From positions 2,170,001 through 2,234,000 of the forward strand of contig NZ_CP098774.1 of the NCBI RefSeq assembly GCF_028473665.1: a stretch of 64,000 nucleotides of DNA. The letters are read 5' to 3'. The notes under the pieces are model-generated. The model did not search any database. It had not been told where the DNA came from and saw only the letters and a program-made list of their open reading frames with translations. Source of the DNA: Sphingomonas sp. QA11 (GTDB taxonomy: Bacteria; Pseudomonadota; Alphaproteobacteria; Sphingomonadales; Sphingomonadaceae). Made by a program: the position numbers and the translations under genes. Position 1 is the stretch's first letter. Every line of letters starts with the position of its first letter. This document shows, in pieces, positions 25,863-33,960 of the stretch.

Positions 25863-26356
25863 CCAAGCTCCGCGCGCCCCTCACCTTTGCCGCAGCCGTA
25901 ACGCGTATCGCCGGCATCCTGACGTTCAAGGGCGCCGCCCGTATCGTCAAACGCTCCACGCGCTGCGTCTATGGCTGGGCCGATCCTGACGCGAAGAGTT
26001 GTCCGACCCTGGCGCAGGGCCTCGCGCTCGACGCTGCGTATCGCGACGCCGGCGGCGAAGGATCTCCGATCCTTGAGGCATACGCCTTCCTGCTCGACAT
26101 CCGCGTCAAGGCTGGCGCCGCCTGCCGCAGTGCCCTGTCCGGAGATCTGGCCAGCGTCGCGAAGGAATGCGGCGATGCCATCGCCAGCGGCATCGCGGTG
26201 ACTCAGCCCGGCGCGCGCCCCTCCGATATCCATCACGCCCTGGTCGAGGCCGAGGAAGCGCGCGGCGCCCTCGGCAAGATGATGCAGCGGCTCAAATCAT
26301 TCCTCTCGATCGACGCGGGGTCGTTCGGGGAATCAGGTGGGGGAGCTACCACGTGA
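25859..26356 (+). CDS. CII-like phage regulatory protein
   Basis: 165 residues, GTG start overlapping the Cro-like stop. TFAAAVTRIAGILTFKGAARIVKRSTRCVYGWADPDA looks like an HTH in which VYGWADPD marks the recognition end, as in regulators of the CII/CP76 type found after cro in many prophages. The middle part has a long helix (LAQGLALDAAYRDAGGEG). Its precise action, early-late switch or replication control, is not shown by the sequence. Confidence 0.6.
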   Translation: MTKLRAPLTFAAAVTRIAGILTFKGAARIVKRSTRCVYGWADPDAKSCPTLAQGLALDAAYRDAGGEGSPILEAYAFLLDIRVKAGAACRSALSGDLASVAKECGDAIASGIAVTQPGARPSDIHHALVEAEEARGALGKMMQRLKSFLSIDAGSFGESGGGATT

Positions 26357-26697
26357 AGAAGACCCAACGACCCAGAATTCCCTCCATTTCCTGCCCGCAT
26401 TGCGGCGAGCGCTCGATCGTCCGCCACAGCGAGCAGGTGACGCCGATCTATCGGGAATTGCGGCTGAGCTGCGACAATGACGATTGCGGCCACACCTTCC
26501 TGATCGGCCTGTCCGTCATCCGCACGATCCGCCCCAGCGCCCGCCCCAACCCGGCCGTGCAGCTCCCTTTCGCCAACCCGAACCTCTGCGCGTCGAGGAG
26601 CAAGCCGGCGAACGATGACGCGCCCGTCCCGGCCAATGACGACGGCCAGCCGCTCGTCCCTGCGGCCGGCCCCTCGATCATGAGCGAAACGGGATGA
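26353..26697 (+). CDS. Ogr/Delta-like zinc late-gene activator
   Basis: 114 residues from the GTG that overlaps the previous stop. Cys14, Cys17, Cys40 and Cys45 (CPHC ... CDNDDC) reproduce the C-x2-C ... C-x4-C zinc motif of P2 Ogr, followed by GHTFLIGLSVIRTI, the Ogr-type stretch after the last Cys. It should bind the TGT...ACA-like dyads at the late operons and recruit RNA polymerase. In P2 ogr follows D; here it is in the early operon. The 55-residue C-terminal tail is Pro/Asn-rich. Confidence 0.82.
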   Translation: MKKTQRPRIPSISCPHCGERSIVRHSEQVTPIYRELRLSCDNDDCGHTFLIGLSVIRTIRPSARPNPAVQLPFANPNLCASRSKPANDDAPVPANDDGQPLVPAAGPSIMSETG

Positions 26698-26702
26698 TGC
26701 CG

Positions 26703-26716
26703 GCGGCTTAAGCCGC
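26703..26716. other. Perfect palindrome after the Ogr-like gene
   Basis: GCGGCTTAAGCCGC, six bases after the stop codon, in a 107-nt gap before the next gene. It could be a short transcript-end hairpin or protein site; no T-run follows. Confidence 0.35.
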
Positions 26717-26804
26717 TCGCCAGACCCCAACCCGACCAGTTCGCCAACCCGGTAGCGGCTCCCTGCTTCCGGGAACGGCACCCCCTTGCCTGAAAGACTC
26801 GCCC

Positions 26805-27179
26805 ATGTCTGCTGACGACAACATCGCCGAGATCCGCGCGGATCTGCTTCAGATCCGCGACGCATTTGCCTGGCGCTCGGCCCCCTTCGATATCGGCTTG
26901 CTCGACCACGACCTCTTGGCTGCGTTACGGTCGCTATCCCGCGCCACAGACGAGCGGCCCGACCGGATCGGCCAGGTCAACTATGCGACGCGCGACGCTC
27001 TGATCGTTGCCCTACGCGGCATCCAGACGCGGCTCGAGGATTGCATTCAATCAGGCAGCATCAGCGAAAGGTCGATCGTCGGAGAGACCGGTCCAGCGCT
27101 CTACAATGTGTCGCGCGCAATCGTGGGCCTGATCAAGATTACAGGCAGAGAAGCCGCCCGCCCTGGCTCGGGGGCCTGA
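26805..27179 (+). CDS. Phage early protein of unknown function
   Basis: 124 residues, predicted all helical (IAEIRADLLQIRDAF; LLAALRSLSRATDERP; DALIVALRGIQTRLEDCI). No motif recognised. It lies between the regulator and the primase-helicase (9 nt gap), which suggests a replication or regulatory accessory role. Confidence 0.65.
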   Translation: MSADDNIAEIRADLLQIRDAFAWRSAPFDIGLLDHDLLAALRSLSRATDERPDRIGQVNYATRDALIVALRGIQTRLEDCIQSGSISERSIVGETGPALYNVSRAIVGLIKITGREAARPGSGA

Positions 27180-27188
27180 TCGCCACCG

Positions 27189-29900
27189 ATGCGCAACGAT
27201 CTGCTCCAAGAACTGACTAAACGACTCAAGCAGGATTACAGCTTTGAGGAGAAGGGCAATTATCTGCGGCGCGGGAAATGCCCGCAATGCGCCAAGGGCC
27301 AGCGCGAACTCTGGACGCCGGCCGACAAGCCGTGGGTACTGCGCTGCGGCCGGATCGAACGGTGCGGCTGGGAGGGCCATGTCAAGGAACTCTATCCTGA
27401 CATTTTCGATGATTGGTCCAAACGCCACAAAAAGACCGAGGCCGCGCCCAACGCCGCTGCGGATGCCTATCTCTCCCATGGTCGCGGCTTCGATCTCATG
27501 GGGCTGCGCGGCGCCTATACGCAGGAATGGTATCACGATCAGGAACTGAATATCGGTTCCGCGACCGTGCGGTTCCCGCTGCCGGGCGGCGGCTATTGGG
27601 AACGGCTGATCGATCAGCCGGCCCGTTTCGGCAAGAAGAAGGCACGCTTCAGCTACGGCACCGGCTATCGCGGCCAGTGGTGGCAGCCGCCCGGCGTCAC
27701 CTTTGACGATCTCGCCGTGGTGGACGAACTCTGGCTGGCAGAGGGCATCTTCGACACCATCGCGCTGCGCCAGTCCGCCAGGGTCGCGGCGGTTTCGCTC
27801 ATGTCGTGCAACAATTATCCGGAGCTGGCGCTGGCGGATCTGCGCCGGGCCGCTGCCGCGCTCGATCGCCCGCCGCCAAAGCTGATCTTCGCGTTCGACG
27901 TCGGCAAGGCCGGCACCGAATATACCCGCCGTTTCGTCAAGCAGGCGCGTGAGGCCGGCTGGATCTGCGGCGCCGCACAGGTACGTCCGGATGGCGAGGG
28001 CGACAAGCTCGACTGGAACGATCTCGCCCAACGTGATCGGCTCAAACCCGCCAATCTGGAGGAATATCGCTGGAACGGTGAAGTCACCATCGCCGGCAGC
28101 GCCAGCGAGAAGGCGTTGCTGTTCTACCAGCGGCACAAATCGCAATCCTTCCCGCTCGTCTTCGGGGGGCGCCAGCTCTGGGCGCAATTCTCGATTGATC
28201 GCATTCAGGCGATTATCCAGCAATGGCTTGAGTCCGATGACGCCGAGCTGGCCGATTTCAAGAAGCTGCCCTTTCAGGAGCAATGGAACCGCGCGGCGGC
28301 GGAAGCGGCCGAGATTTCCGAACTGGCCAACTGCACCTTCCGCACCCTCTATTTCCAGCGCGACCCGAACCTTGAAGAGGGCGCCTATTTCATCCGCATA
28401 GATTTCCCGTCCGATCGGGCGAGCGTGAAGGCGACCTTCTCCGGCGCGTCCTGCGCGGCCAGCTCCGAATTCAAGAAGCGGCTCGCCTCGATCGCGCCCG
28501 GCGCACAATGGATCGGCAACCAGTATCAGATCGACAAGCTGATGCTGCGCCAATGGGCGACCATCCGCATGGTCGAGGCGATCCAGTTCACCGGCTATTC
28601 GATCGATCATTCCGCCTGGATCTTCGGCGATATCGCGGTTCACAAGGGCCGGGTCTACGAACCGAACGAAGAGGATTATTTCGTCCTCGGCAAGCAGTCG
28701 GTGAAGCTGCGCACCAACGAGCGGCTGCTCCGCTGTTCCTACGACGCCGACAAGCTGGATCTGAGCTGGGTTCCTCCGCTGGTCACCGCCTTCGGGCCGA
28801 AGGGTATCGTCGTTCTCGCCTTCTGGGTGCTGTCGTTTTTCGCCGAGCAGATCCGCGCCGAACAGGACAGCCTCGGCTTCCTTGAGGCGACCGGCATTCC
28901 CGGTACCGGCAAATCCACGCTGATCGAGTTTCTATGGTCCGCGACCGGCCGGGCCAATTACGAGGGCTTCGATCCGACCAAGGCGACAAACGCCGGCATC
29001 GCCCGCACTCTCGGCCAGGTCGGCAACCTGCCCGTCGTGCTGATTGAGGGGGACCGCAATCAGGATACGCCGCACGCGCGGCGCTTCGAATGGGACGAGC
29101 TGAAGACCGCCTATAACGGCCGGGCAGTCCGCACCCGCGCCATCGCCAATGGCGGCATGGAGACGTTCGAACCGCCCTTCCGGGGCGCCATCATGATCGC
29201 CCAGAACGACACGGTCGAGGCGTCGCCCGCGATGCGCGAGCGCATCATGGGAATTCACTTCGACAAGTCTCGGTTCAGCCCGGCCACCAAGATCGCGGCC
29301 GAGCAGCTCGCTCGCTTCCCCGTCGAGCAGATTTCCGGCTTCCCGATCCATATGGTGCGGCGCGAGGAGGATATCCTCAAGCGCTACCGCGAGGCGTTCA
29401 AGCTGCACGAGGCGGCGATGATCCGCCACAAGGGCATCCGCAACGGGCGCCTGGCGAAGAACCACGCCCAGCTCGCCGCGATGCTCGATGCGATGCGCCT
29501 CGTCATCACCAACCTGTCGCAGCGCGACACGGATGAGGCCCACGCGCTCATCCTGACGATGCTCGAGGAGCGCCAGCGCACCGTTGAAAGCGACCATCCG
29601 CATGTCGAGCTCTTCTGGGAACGCTTTGATTACATGGCGGCGAACGAGAGCTTCAACCCCGAACGGCCGATCAACCACAGCCGCACCACCGAATATTTCT
29701 CGGTCAGCCTGACCGATTTCGAGCGGAAATGCGGTGACATGCGCCTCTCGCTGCCGTGCCCGATGACCGAGCTGAAGCGCGTCCTGAAGACGTCCAAGGC
29801 CCGCAAATTCGTCGCGGCCAAGGCGGTCAACTCGAAGATCGACAAGACCGTCAACTGCTGGGTTTTCGAGAACCCGGCCCACCTCCCCCCGCCCCGCTGA
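27189..29900 (+). CDS. Phage primase-helicase
   Basis: 903 residues. An N-terminal zinc motif (Cys31, Cys34, Cys53, Cys59) is followed by a Toprim-like primase core (LAEGIFD at 183-189, FAFDVGKAG near 235) and a P-loop ATPase (GIPGTGKST at 569-577; VVLIEGDRNQ as the Walker B region). The C-terminal 250 residues are helicase-associated. It should make primers and unwind DNA at the phage origin. P2 instead uses the rolling-circle nickase gpA, so the replication module has been exchanged. Confidence 0.85.
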   Translation: MRNDLLQELTKRLKQDYSFEEKGNYLRRGKCPQCAKGQRELWTPADKPWVLRCGRIERCGWEGHVKELYPDIFDDWSKRHKKTEAAPNAAADAYLSHGRGFDLMGLRGAYTQEWYHDQELNIGSATVRFPLPGGGYWERLIDQPARFGKKKARFSYGTGYRGQWWQPPGVTFDDLAVVDELWLAEGIFDTIALRQSARVAAVSLMSCNNYPELALADLRRAAAALDRPPPKLIFAFDVGKAGTEYTRRFVKQAREAGWICGAAQVRPDGEGDKLDWNDLAQRDRLKPANLEEYRWNGEVTIAGSASEKALLFYQRHKSQSFPLVFGGRQLWAQFSIDRIQAIIQQWLESDDAELADFKKLPFQEQWNRAAAEAAEISELANCTFRTLYFQRDPNLEEGAYFIRIDFPSDRASVKATFSGASCAASSEFKKRLASIAPGAQWIGNQYQIDKLMLRQWATIRMVEAIQFTGYSIDHSAWIFGDIAVHKGRVYEPNEEDYFVLGKQSVKLRTNERLLRCSYDADKLDLSWVPPLVTAFGPKGIVVLAFWVLSFFAEQIRAEQDSLGFLEATGIPGTGKSTLIEFLWSATGRANYEGFDPTKATNAGIARTLGQVGNLPVVLIEGDRNQDTPHARRFEWDELKTAYNGRAVRTRAIANGGMETFEPPFRGAIMIAQNDTVEASPAMRERIMGIHFDKSRFSPATKIAAEQLARFPVEQISGFPIHMVRREEDILKRYREAFKLHEAAMIRHKGIRNGRLAKNHAQLAAMLDAMRLVITNLSQRDTDEAHALILTMLEERQRTVESDHPHVELFWERFDYMAANESFNPERPINHSRTTEYFSVSLTDFERKCGDMRLSLPCPMTELKRVLKTSKARKFVAAKAVNSKIDKTVNCWVFENPAHLPPPR

Positions 29901-29914
29901 AGAAAGGAACTGCC

Positions 29915-30346
29915 ATGTTGCACGTCCAGATCCCGCACGGCCGAACGCCGGCGCCCCCTGCCCCGCTCGCGCCCATGACAGCGGCCGGATATATCCGATT
30001 GCGTCGCCTGTCGGCCGGCTTCACCGTCGAGCAGGTCGCCGAGCGCCTTGCTCCCCGCATGCGCGATCGTAGCGAAGCCATCGCCCTGATCCGGATGCTC
30101 GAGACGGACGGCGCCCGCGCCCGACACAATGCGACGCTTTCGGCATTGGCCCGCGTCTTTCCCTTCGATCTGGCGGTCTATCGCCAGCTCCTGGACGAAC
30201 CGGCCGATCGCCACCCCGCCATTTGCCGAGGCTGTGGCTGCACGCATTGGGATCCCTGCGAGGATCAGCAACGCATGTGCGGCTGGGCGACGCCTGATCA
30301 GTGCACCCGCTGCGCAACGCGCGACGGTCTCGGGCAATCGTCATGA
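29915..30346 (+). CDS. HTH plus zinc-cluster phage protein
   Basis: 143 residues from ATG 29915, with AAAGGAA before it. A helix-turn-helix-like segment (YIRLRRLSAGFTVEQVAERLAP) is followed by a C-terminal cysteine cluster (CRGCGCTHWDPC ... CGWATPDQCTRC) that should hold zinc. Such clusters occur in small phage proteins of unknown function. Translationally linked to the next gene (ATGA). Confidence 0.65.
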   Translation: MLHVQIPHGRTPAPPAPLAPMTAAGYIRLRRLSAGFTVEQVAERLAPRMRDRSEAIALIRMLETDGARARHNATLSALARVFPFDLAVYRQLLDEPADRHPAICRGCGCTHWDPCEDQQRMCGWATPDQCTRCATRDGLGQSS

Positions 30347-30711
30347 CCGCGATGACGATGCGCGCCGTCCCGGACGGCAATGGCGGCTTCCGCCATGTCC
30401 CTACGCCGTTCGTCCCGGTCGTTGTCGGCAAGGGCAAGAAGCGCAAGCCAGTCCCGGCCGACCCGATCCGGACCAACGGCGATAGCGGCGCCGAGCAGTT
30501 GCGCCTGTTCATCGAACGCCTCGAGCGGCTGTTTGAGGAACGCGCCGGCATCAGCGACGATATCCGCGACGTGGAGGCCGAACTCAAATCGACCGGCTTC
30601 GACATCAAGGGTGTCCGCGCGATTCTCGCCCTGCGCCGCCAGGAGAAGCATCACCGCGACGAATTCGAGGGCATCCTCGAAACGTACAAGATCGCGCTGG
30701 GCCTCGCATGA
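30343..30711 (+). CDS. Phage-encoded GapR homologue (DUF2312)
   Basis: 122 residues. The C-terminal 75 (EQLRLFIERLERLFEERAGI, DIRDVEAELKSTGFDIKGVR, ILALRRQEKHHRDEFEGILE) match GapR, the alphaproteobacterial protein that clamps overtwisted DNA ahead of replication and transcription. The N-terminal 45 residues are an additional basic, Pro-rich tail (VVVGKGKKRKPVPAD). Its place in the replication operon suggests it serves phage DNA replication or alters host chromosome topology. Confidence 0.8.
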   Translation: MTAMTMRAVPDGNGGFRHVPTPFVPVVVGKGKKRKPVPADPIRTNGDSGAEQLRLFIERLERLFEERAGISDDIRDVEAELKSTGFDIKGVRAILALRRQEKHHRDEFEGILETYKIALGLA

Positions 30712-30854
30712 CGCCGCGCCTCCCCACCCCGATCGTGCCGGCGCCCGCGCCGCGCCGCAGCCGGATCCGCACGGTCCTTGTCGTGATCGCCGCGCTGCTC
30801 GCCGCCCCCTTCGTCCTCGTGGCCTTCGTCGCCAGCCTCAACAGGAGCCGCTGA
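30708..30854 (+). CDS. 48-residue single-pass membrane peptide
   Basis: Starts at ATG 30708 overlapping the GapR stop; ends in TGATG with the next gene. A basic Pro-rich start (MTPRLPTPIVPAPAPRRSR) precedes one hydrophobic helix (TVLVVIAALLAAPFVLVAFV). Coupled overlaps on both sides support real translation. Function unknown. Confidence 0.55.
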   Translation: MTPRLPTPIVPAPAPRRSRIRTVLVVIAALLAAPFVLVAFVASLNRSR

Positions 30855-31036
30855 TGCCCCGTATAGCACCGACAATTCATCCCATGTGGTGCGCCTGCGA
30901 AAAATGCCGCCCCGATCGCGGCATCGCCTATCGCAACGCCACGCTGATCATCGCGATCGGCGGCTCGATCGCCATGGCGATCGACCGCGCCGGCCTCACG
31001 CCGTCGATCGCGACGGCGCTGGGAATCATGCCGTGA
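30854..31036 (+). CDS. 60-residue Cys-containing protein
   Basis: Overlaps its neighbours by one and four bases. It carries a CACEKC motif near residue 13 and then a mildly hydrophobic helix (TLIIAIGGSIAMAIDRAG). No family recognised. May be a small zinc or membrane-associated protein. Confidence 0.55.
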   Translation: MPRIAPTIHPMWCACEKCRPDRGIAYRNATLIIAIGGSIAMAIDRAGLTPSIATALGIMP

Positions 31037-31329
31037 AGGCCCGGCGTCATATCTGCGACGTGCCCAATTGCGGCGCGACCCGCCAGCGCTGGCAACGGCT
31101 CTGCGAGAATTGCTTCGCGCGCCTCCCCGGCGAGATCCGCGTGGGCATCGCCGAAGCGCACCACCAGAAGCGCAACATGGACTGGCGCCGCCTGCGCAAG
31201 CGCGCCGCCGAATTCCTCAACCTCGCCGGCCCCGGCGCCGGCCTCCCCGCCACCTGCAAGCACCGCGTCTCCCTGGCCCGCGTGATCGAGCTGCAGCAAC
31301 GGATCCTCGGCGAAAGGCCCGACGCATGA
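31033..31329 (+). CDS. Small zinc-finger-like phage protein
   Basis: 98 residues, GTG start overlapping the previous stop. Two Cys pairs (CDVPNC and CENC, with RQRWQRL between them) form a likely zinc site, followed by a basic helical part (RLRKRAAEFLNLAG). Could bind nucleic acid. No family recognised. Confidence 0.6.
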   Translation: MKARRHICDVPNCGATRQRWQRLCENCFARLPGEIRVGIAEAHHQKRNMDWRRLRKRAAEFLNLAGPGAGLPATCKHRVSLARVIELQQRILGERPDA

Positions 31330-31622
31330 CATTCGCCCGGCGCCAGGCGCGCATGGCAAAAGAGCGCCCCATCACTGACAAGCACATTCTGTGGGCATCG
31401 TGGTTGCTCGGGGCCGCAAGCTATTACCATCCGGGGAAGCTGCGCGGTCCTCTGCATCCGGACGCCCGACGGGAGTATGAAGCCGGCGCGAGCGCCGCAG
31501 CGAGCGGATATGTGAAAATTCCGAACCTAAACGAAGCGTTCGAAATGGCGCGCCACGTTCAGGCCGGGAACCCGCCGCATACTTACCGGGGATCACAGAT
31601 CGCACTGGCGATCGACGCCTGA
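31326..31622 (+). CDS. Phage protein of unknown function before integrase
   Basis: 98 residues, overlapping the previous gene by 4 nt. Basic N-terminus, then WASWLLGAASYYHPG and a helical C-terminal part. No recognised motif. It ends about 100 nt before the integrase start. Confidence 0.55.
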   Translation: MTFARRQARMAKERPITDKHILWASWLLGAASYYHPGKLRGPLHPDARREYEAGASAAASGYVKIPNLNEAFEMARHVQAGNPPHTYRGSQIALAIDA

Positions 31623-31721
31623 CGGTGACCCGCAGCCTTCATTTTGACCTAGCGATCGCAATTGCCGAGGATCTCGCCGCAGAGGATGCTGCGCGGGACG
31701 ACTCGCGCAAGGACCCAGCAA

Positions 31722-33365
31722 ATGACGTCTCCCCGGCCGCGAGCGGCTATATACGCCCGCTTCAGCACCGACCTGCAGAATGCGAGGTCGGCAGAGGATC
31801 AGGTCCGCGTCTGCAGGTCATACGCGGATCGTGAGGGCTGGGAGGTGGTCGAGGTCTATTCTGATCTCGCCGTCTCCGGAACCACAAGCAATCGCCCAGG
31901 ATTGAACGCCCTCCTGCAGGCGGCTGACACCGGGGCCTATGACATCGTCCTGGCCGAGGCACTTGATCGCATCGCTCGCAACCAGGCCGACACCGCCACC
32001 ATCTACGCCCGTCTCGACTTCGCAGATGTGGAACTCTTCACCGTCTCGGAGAACCGCGTCAACGAGCTGCATGTCGGCATGCTCGGCACGATGAACGCGC
32101 TCTTCGTGAAGGAGCTGGGCAACAAGATTCGGCGCGGGCAGAAAGGCGTGGTCGCGCGCGGCAGGATCCCGGGCGGACTTTGCTACGGCTATGAGCCGGC
32201 GCCACAGCTCCTCCCGGATGGCACGATCGAGCGAGGCCATCGGCGCATCGTGGAGACAGAAGCCGAAGTGATTCGGCGCATCTTTGCGGCCTATCTTGCG
32301 GGAGATAGCCCCAAGGCGATCTGCCATGCTCTCAATCGCGACGGCATCCCGTCTCCTCGAGGCGGCGAATGGCGCGCCACAACCATTAACGGGTCTCGCG
32401 GCCGCCAGAACGGCATCCTGCACAACCCGGCCTATGCCGGGAAGATTGCCTACAATCGCGTTCGCATGATGCGGGATCCGGGGACGAGGAAACGCGTGTC
32501 GCGGCCGAACGCTGGCGCCGATCAGATCGAAGGTGACGCACCCGAGCTGCGCATCATCGATGAGGCGACCTGGTCAGCGGTGCAGGAGCGCACCGAGGCC
32601 AGGCAGCATGTGCCGGCACACCGTCAGCGCCGGCCGAGGCATCTCCTCTCCGGCCTGGTCCGATGCGGCGAATGCGGAGGACCTTACACCATCGTCAGCG
32701 CTGATCGCTGGGGCTGCATCCGTCATCGCGAATCGGGCACCTGTGGCAATCCGCGCCGGGTCGGTACCCGAGATCTGGAAAGCCGCGTCCTGGGGGGCTT
32801 GCAGGAGAAGTTGCTCGCACCCGATGTCGTCGCGGCGGTGGTGAAGCGGTACCACGAGGCTCGAGCAGACCAGCGGGCTAAGATGGCCAAGGGCCTACGC
32901 GCGTCGGAGAAACGGGTCGATGACCTGAAACTTGAAATCAAGCGCCTGGTCGACGCAATCGCCGTAGGTGCCGACTTCCGCGAAATGAAGGACGCGATCA
33001 CCGATCGGCGCGAGCAACTCGCCATCGCAGAGGCCCAGCTCGCCGAGCATCAGGCGCTTCCGACGCTGATCCTGCATCCTGCGATTGTGGAGGCCTATCG
33101 CCGGCGCATCTCGCTCCTCGGCCAGGCGATCACCAAAGGCGAACAGGCCCGCAAATACGCACCTATCATCCGCGACCTTATCGAATCGGTGGTGGTGAAA
33201 AATTCGCCAGAACACCCCCAAGGCGCCTCAATCGAGGTCGCCGGAAGCCTAGCCAGCGTCCTGGGGCTGGCCACTGGCCAACCCCAAACGAAACTCGATG
33301 GCGGATACCCCACTGTAAAAGTGGTAGCGGAGGAGGGACTTGAACCCCCGACCCCAGGATTATGA
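31722..33365 (+). CDS. Large serine recombinase (phage integrase)
   Basis: 547 residues from ATG 31722. Resolvase catalytic domain (residues 5-150, nucleophile Ser15 in YARFS), recombinase domain (about 165-290), a zinc ribbon with Cys315 and Cys318 (CGECGG ... GTCGNP), a coiled coil (about 380-440) and a C-terminal region. It joins phage and host DNA at a tRNA site. The last 14 or so codons (ending EEGLEPPTPGL) are read from the antisense of the tRNA-Met gene, so the true C-terminus in the free phage is probably different. Confidence 0.93.
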   Translation: MTSPRPRAAIYARFSTDLQNARSAEDQVRVCRSYADREGWEVVEVYSDLAVSGTTSNRPGLNALLQAADTGAYDIVLAEALDRIARNQADTATIYARLDFADVELFTVSENRVNELHVGMLGTMNALFVKELGNKIRRGQKGVVARGRIPGGLCYGYEPAPQLLPDGTIERGHRRIVETEAEVIRRIFAAYLAGDSPKAICHALNRDGIPSPRGGEWRATTINGSRGRQNGILHNPAYAGKIAYNRVRMMRDPGTRKRVSRPNAGADQIEGDAPELRIIDEATWSAVQERTEARQHVPAHRQRRPRHLLSGLVRCGECGGPYTIVSADRWGCIRHRESGTCGNPRRVGTRDLESRVLGGLQEKLLAPDVVAAVVKRYHEARADQRAKMAKGLRASEKRVDDLKLEIKRLVDAIAVGADFREMKDAITDRREQLAIAEAQLAEHQALPTLILHPAIVEAYRRRISLLGQAITKGEQARKYAPIIRDLIESVVVKNSPEHPQGASIEVAGSLASVLGLATGQPQTKLDGGYPTVKVVAEEGLEPPTPGL

Positions 33366-33398
33366 TTCCCGTGCTCTAACCAGCTGAGCTACTCCGCC
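33322..33398 (-). tRNA. tRNA-Met (CAT), elongator type
   Basis: 77 nt with encoded CCA. Acceptor GGCGGAG pairs with CTCCGCT (one G-T), anticodon stem CGGGA/TCCTG, loop ATCATAA, T-arm GGGGG TTCAAGT CCCTC. The first pair and the anticodon stem lack the initiator features. A lysidine-type tRNA-Ile with CAT cannot be fully excluded. Its 3' half overlaps the integrase end and marks the prophage attachment site. Confidence 0.93.
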
Positions 33399-33444
33399 CC
33401 AGCCATTCGAGAGCGGCGCCTATAGGAGCGCATCCCCGTCCCGG

Positions 33445-33960
33445 TCAAGCGAACATATGCCGCGACAGCGGCGCCCACGGTCCCCCGCGATACCACCAGC
33501 TCGCCAGCCCCGCGATCGCCACTGGACGCGGCCTGAAATCAGCCTCCAGCATTCGCAGCAATGCCCTGGCCTTTTCGGGCGAGACCTTGTTCTGGATCGT
33601 CACGTGCGGTCGCCAGCCGGCCCGGTCCTGCGGCATCAGCATCGGCGCAAAAGCTTCGGCCAGCCGCGCGCGGATATCGGCCAGTCCGGGGCTCTCGATC
33701 CGAAGGGCAACGCCACCGCCGAGCGACATAAGCCCCGCCATCCATGCCTGGGGTGGCCTGGCACCGCGGGTCTCCCCTGCCAGCCGATGCTTCAGCTCCG
33801 CCTCAAGCGACGGGGCGAGATGATGGAACATCGTCAGATGCGCATCCAACCGGTTGTGCTCCGGCGGGAAATGCGCCCGTCGCAAGCCATCGAACCAGGC
33901 GCTGTCAGCCTTGCCGAACAGGGCCGTGACGATGATCGGGGTCGGGGCCGACTCACTCAA
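33445..33960 (-). CDS. 2'-5' RNA ligase family 2H phosphoesterase
   Basis: 171 residues with the two H-x-T/S motifs of the family, HLTMF (near residue 41) and HVTIQ (near 118). Such enzymes open 2',3'-cyclic or 2'-5' phosphodiester bonds in RNA or nucleotides. Its start overlaps the kup stop by 4 nt, so the two are co-transcribed. The first host gene right of the prophage. Confidence 0.85.
   Translation of the reverse strand: MSESAPTPIIVTALFGKADSAWFDGLRRAHFPPEHNRLDAHLTMFHHLAPSLEAELKHRLAGETRGARPPQAWMAGLMSLGGGVALRIESPGLADIRARLAEAFAPMLMPQDRAGWRPHVTIQNKVSPEKARALLRMLEADFRPRPVAIAGLASWWYRGGPWAPLSRHMFA

Larger units (their letters stand above)
1..33365. mobile_element. P2-like prophage, left end outside window
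   Basis: A contiguous set of P2-type morphogenesis genes (O, N, M, L, X, R, S, J, I, H, V, W, FI, FII, E, T, U, D) is followed by a repressor/Cro switch, replication genes and a serine integrase. The right boundary is placed where the integrase frame runs into an intact tRNA-Met. The P and Q genes and the left attachment site must lie before position 1. Compared with P2, J-I-H lie before V-W, the replication gene is a primase-helicase instead of a gpA nickase, the repressor is of the S24 (SOS-cleavable) type, and the integrase is a serine, not tyrosine, recombinase. No frameshifted structural gene is seen, so the prophage could be functional. Confidence 0.93.

Noticed and set aside
27051..28643. 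530-codon minus-strand frame opposite the primase-helicase
   Set aside because: Shadow frame; the plus strand has zinc, Toprim-like and Walker motifs.
31625..31834. 69-codon frame with GTG start overlapping the integrase start
   Set aside because: It overlaps the integrase by over 100 nt, has no ribosome-binding site and no recognisable features.
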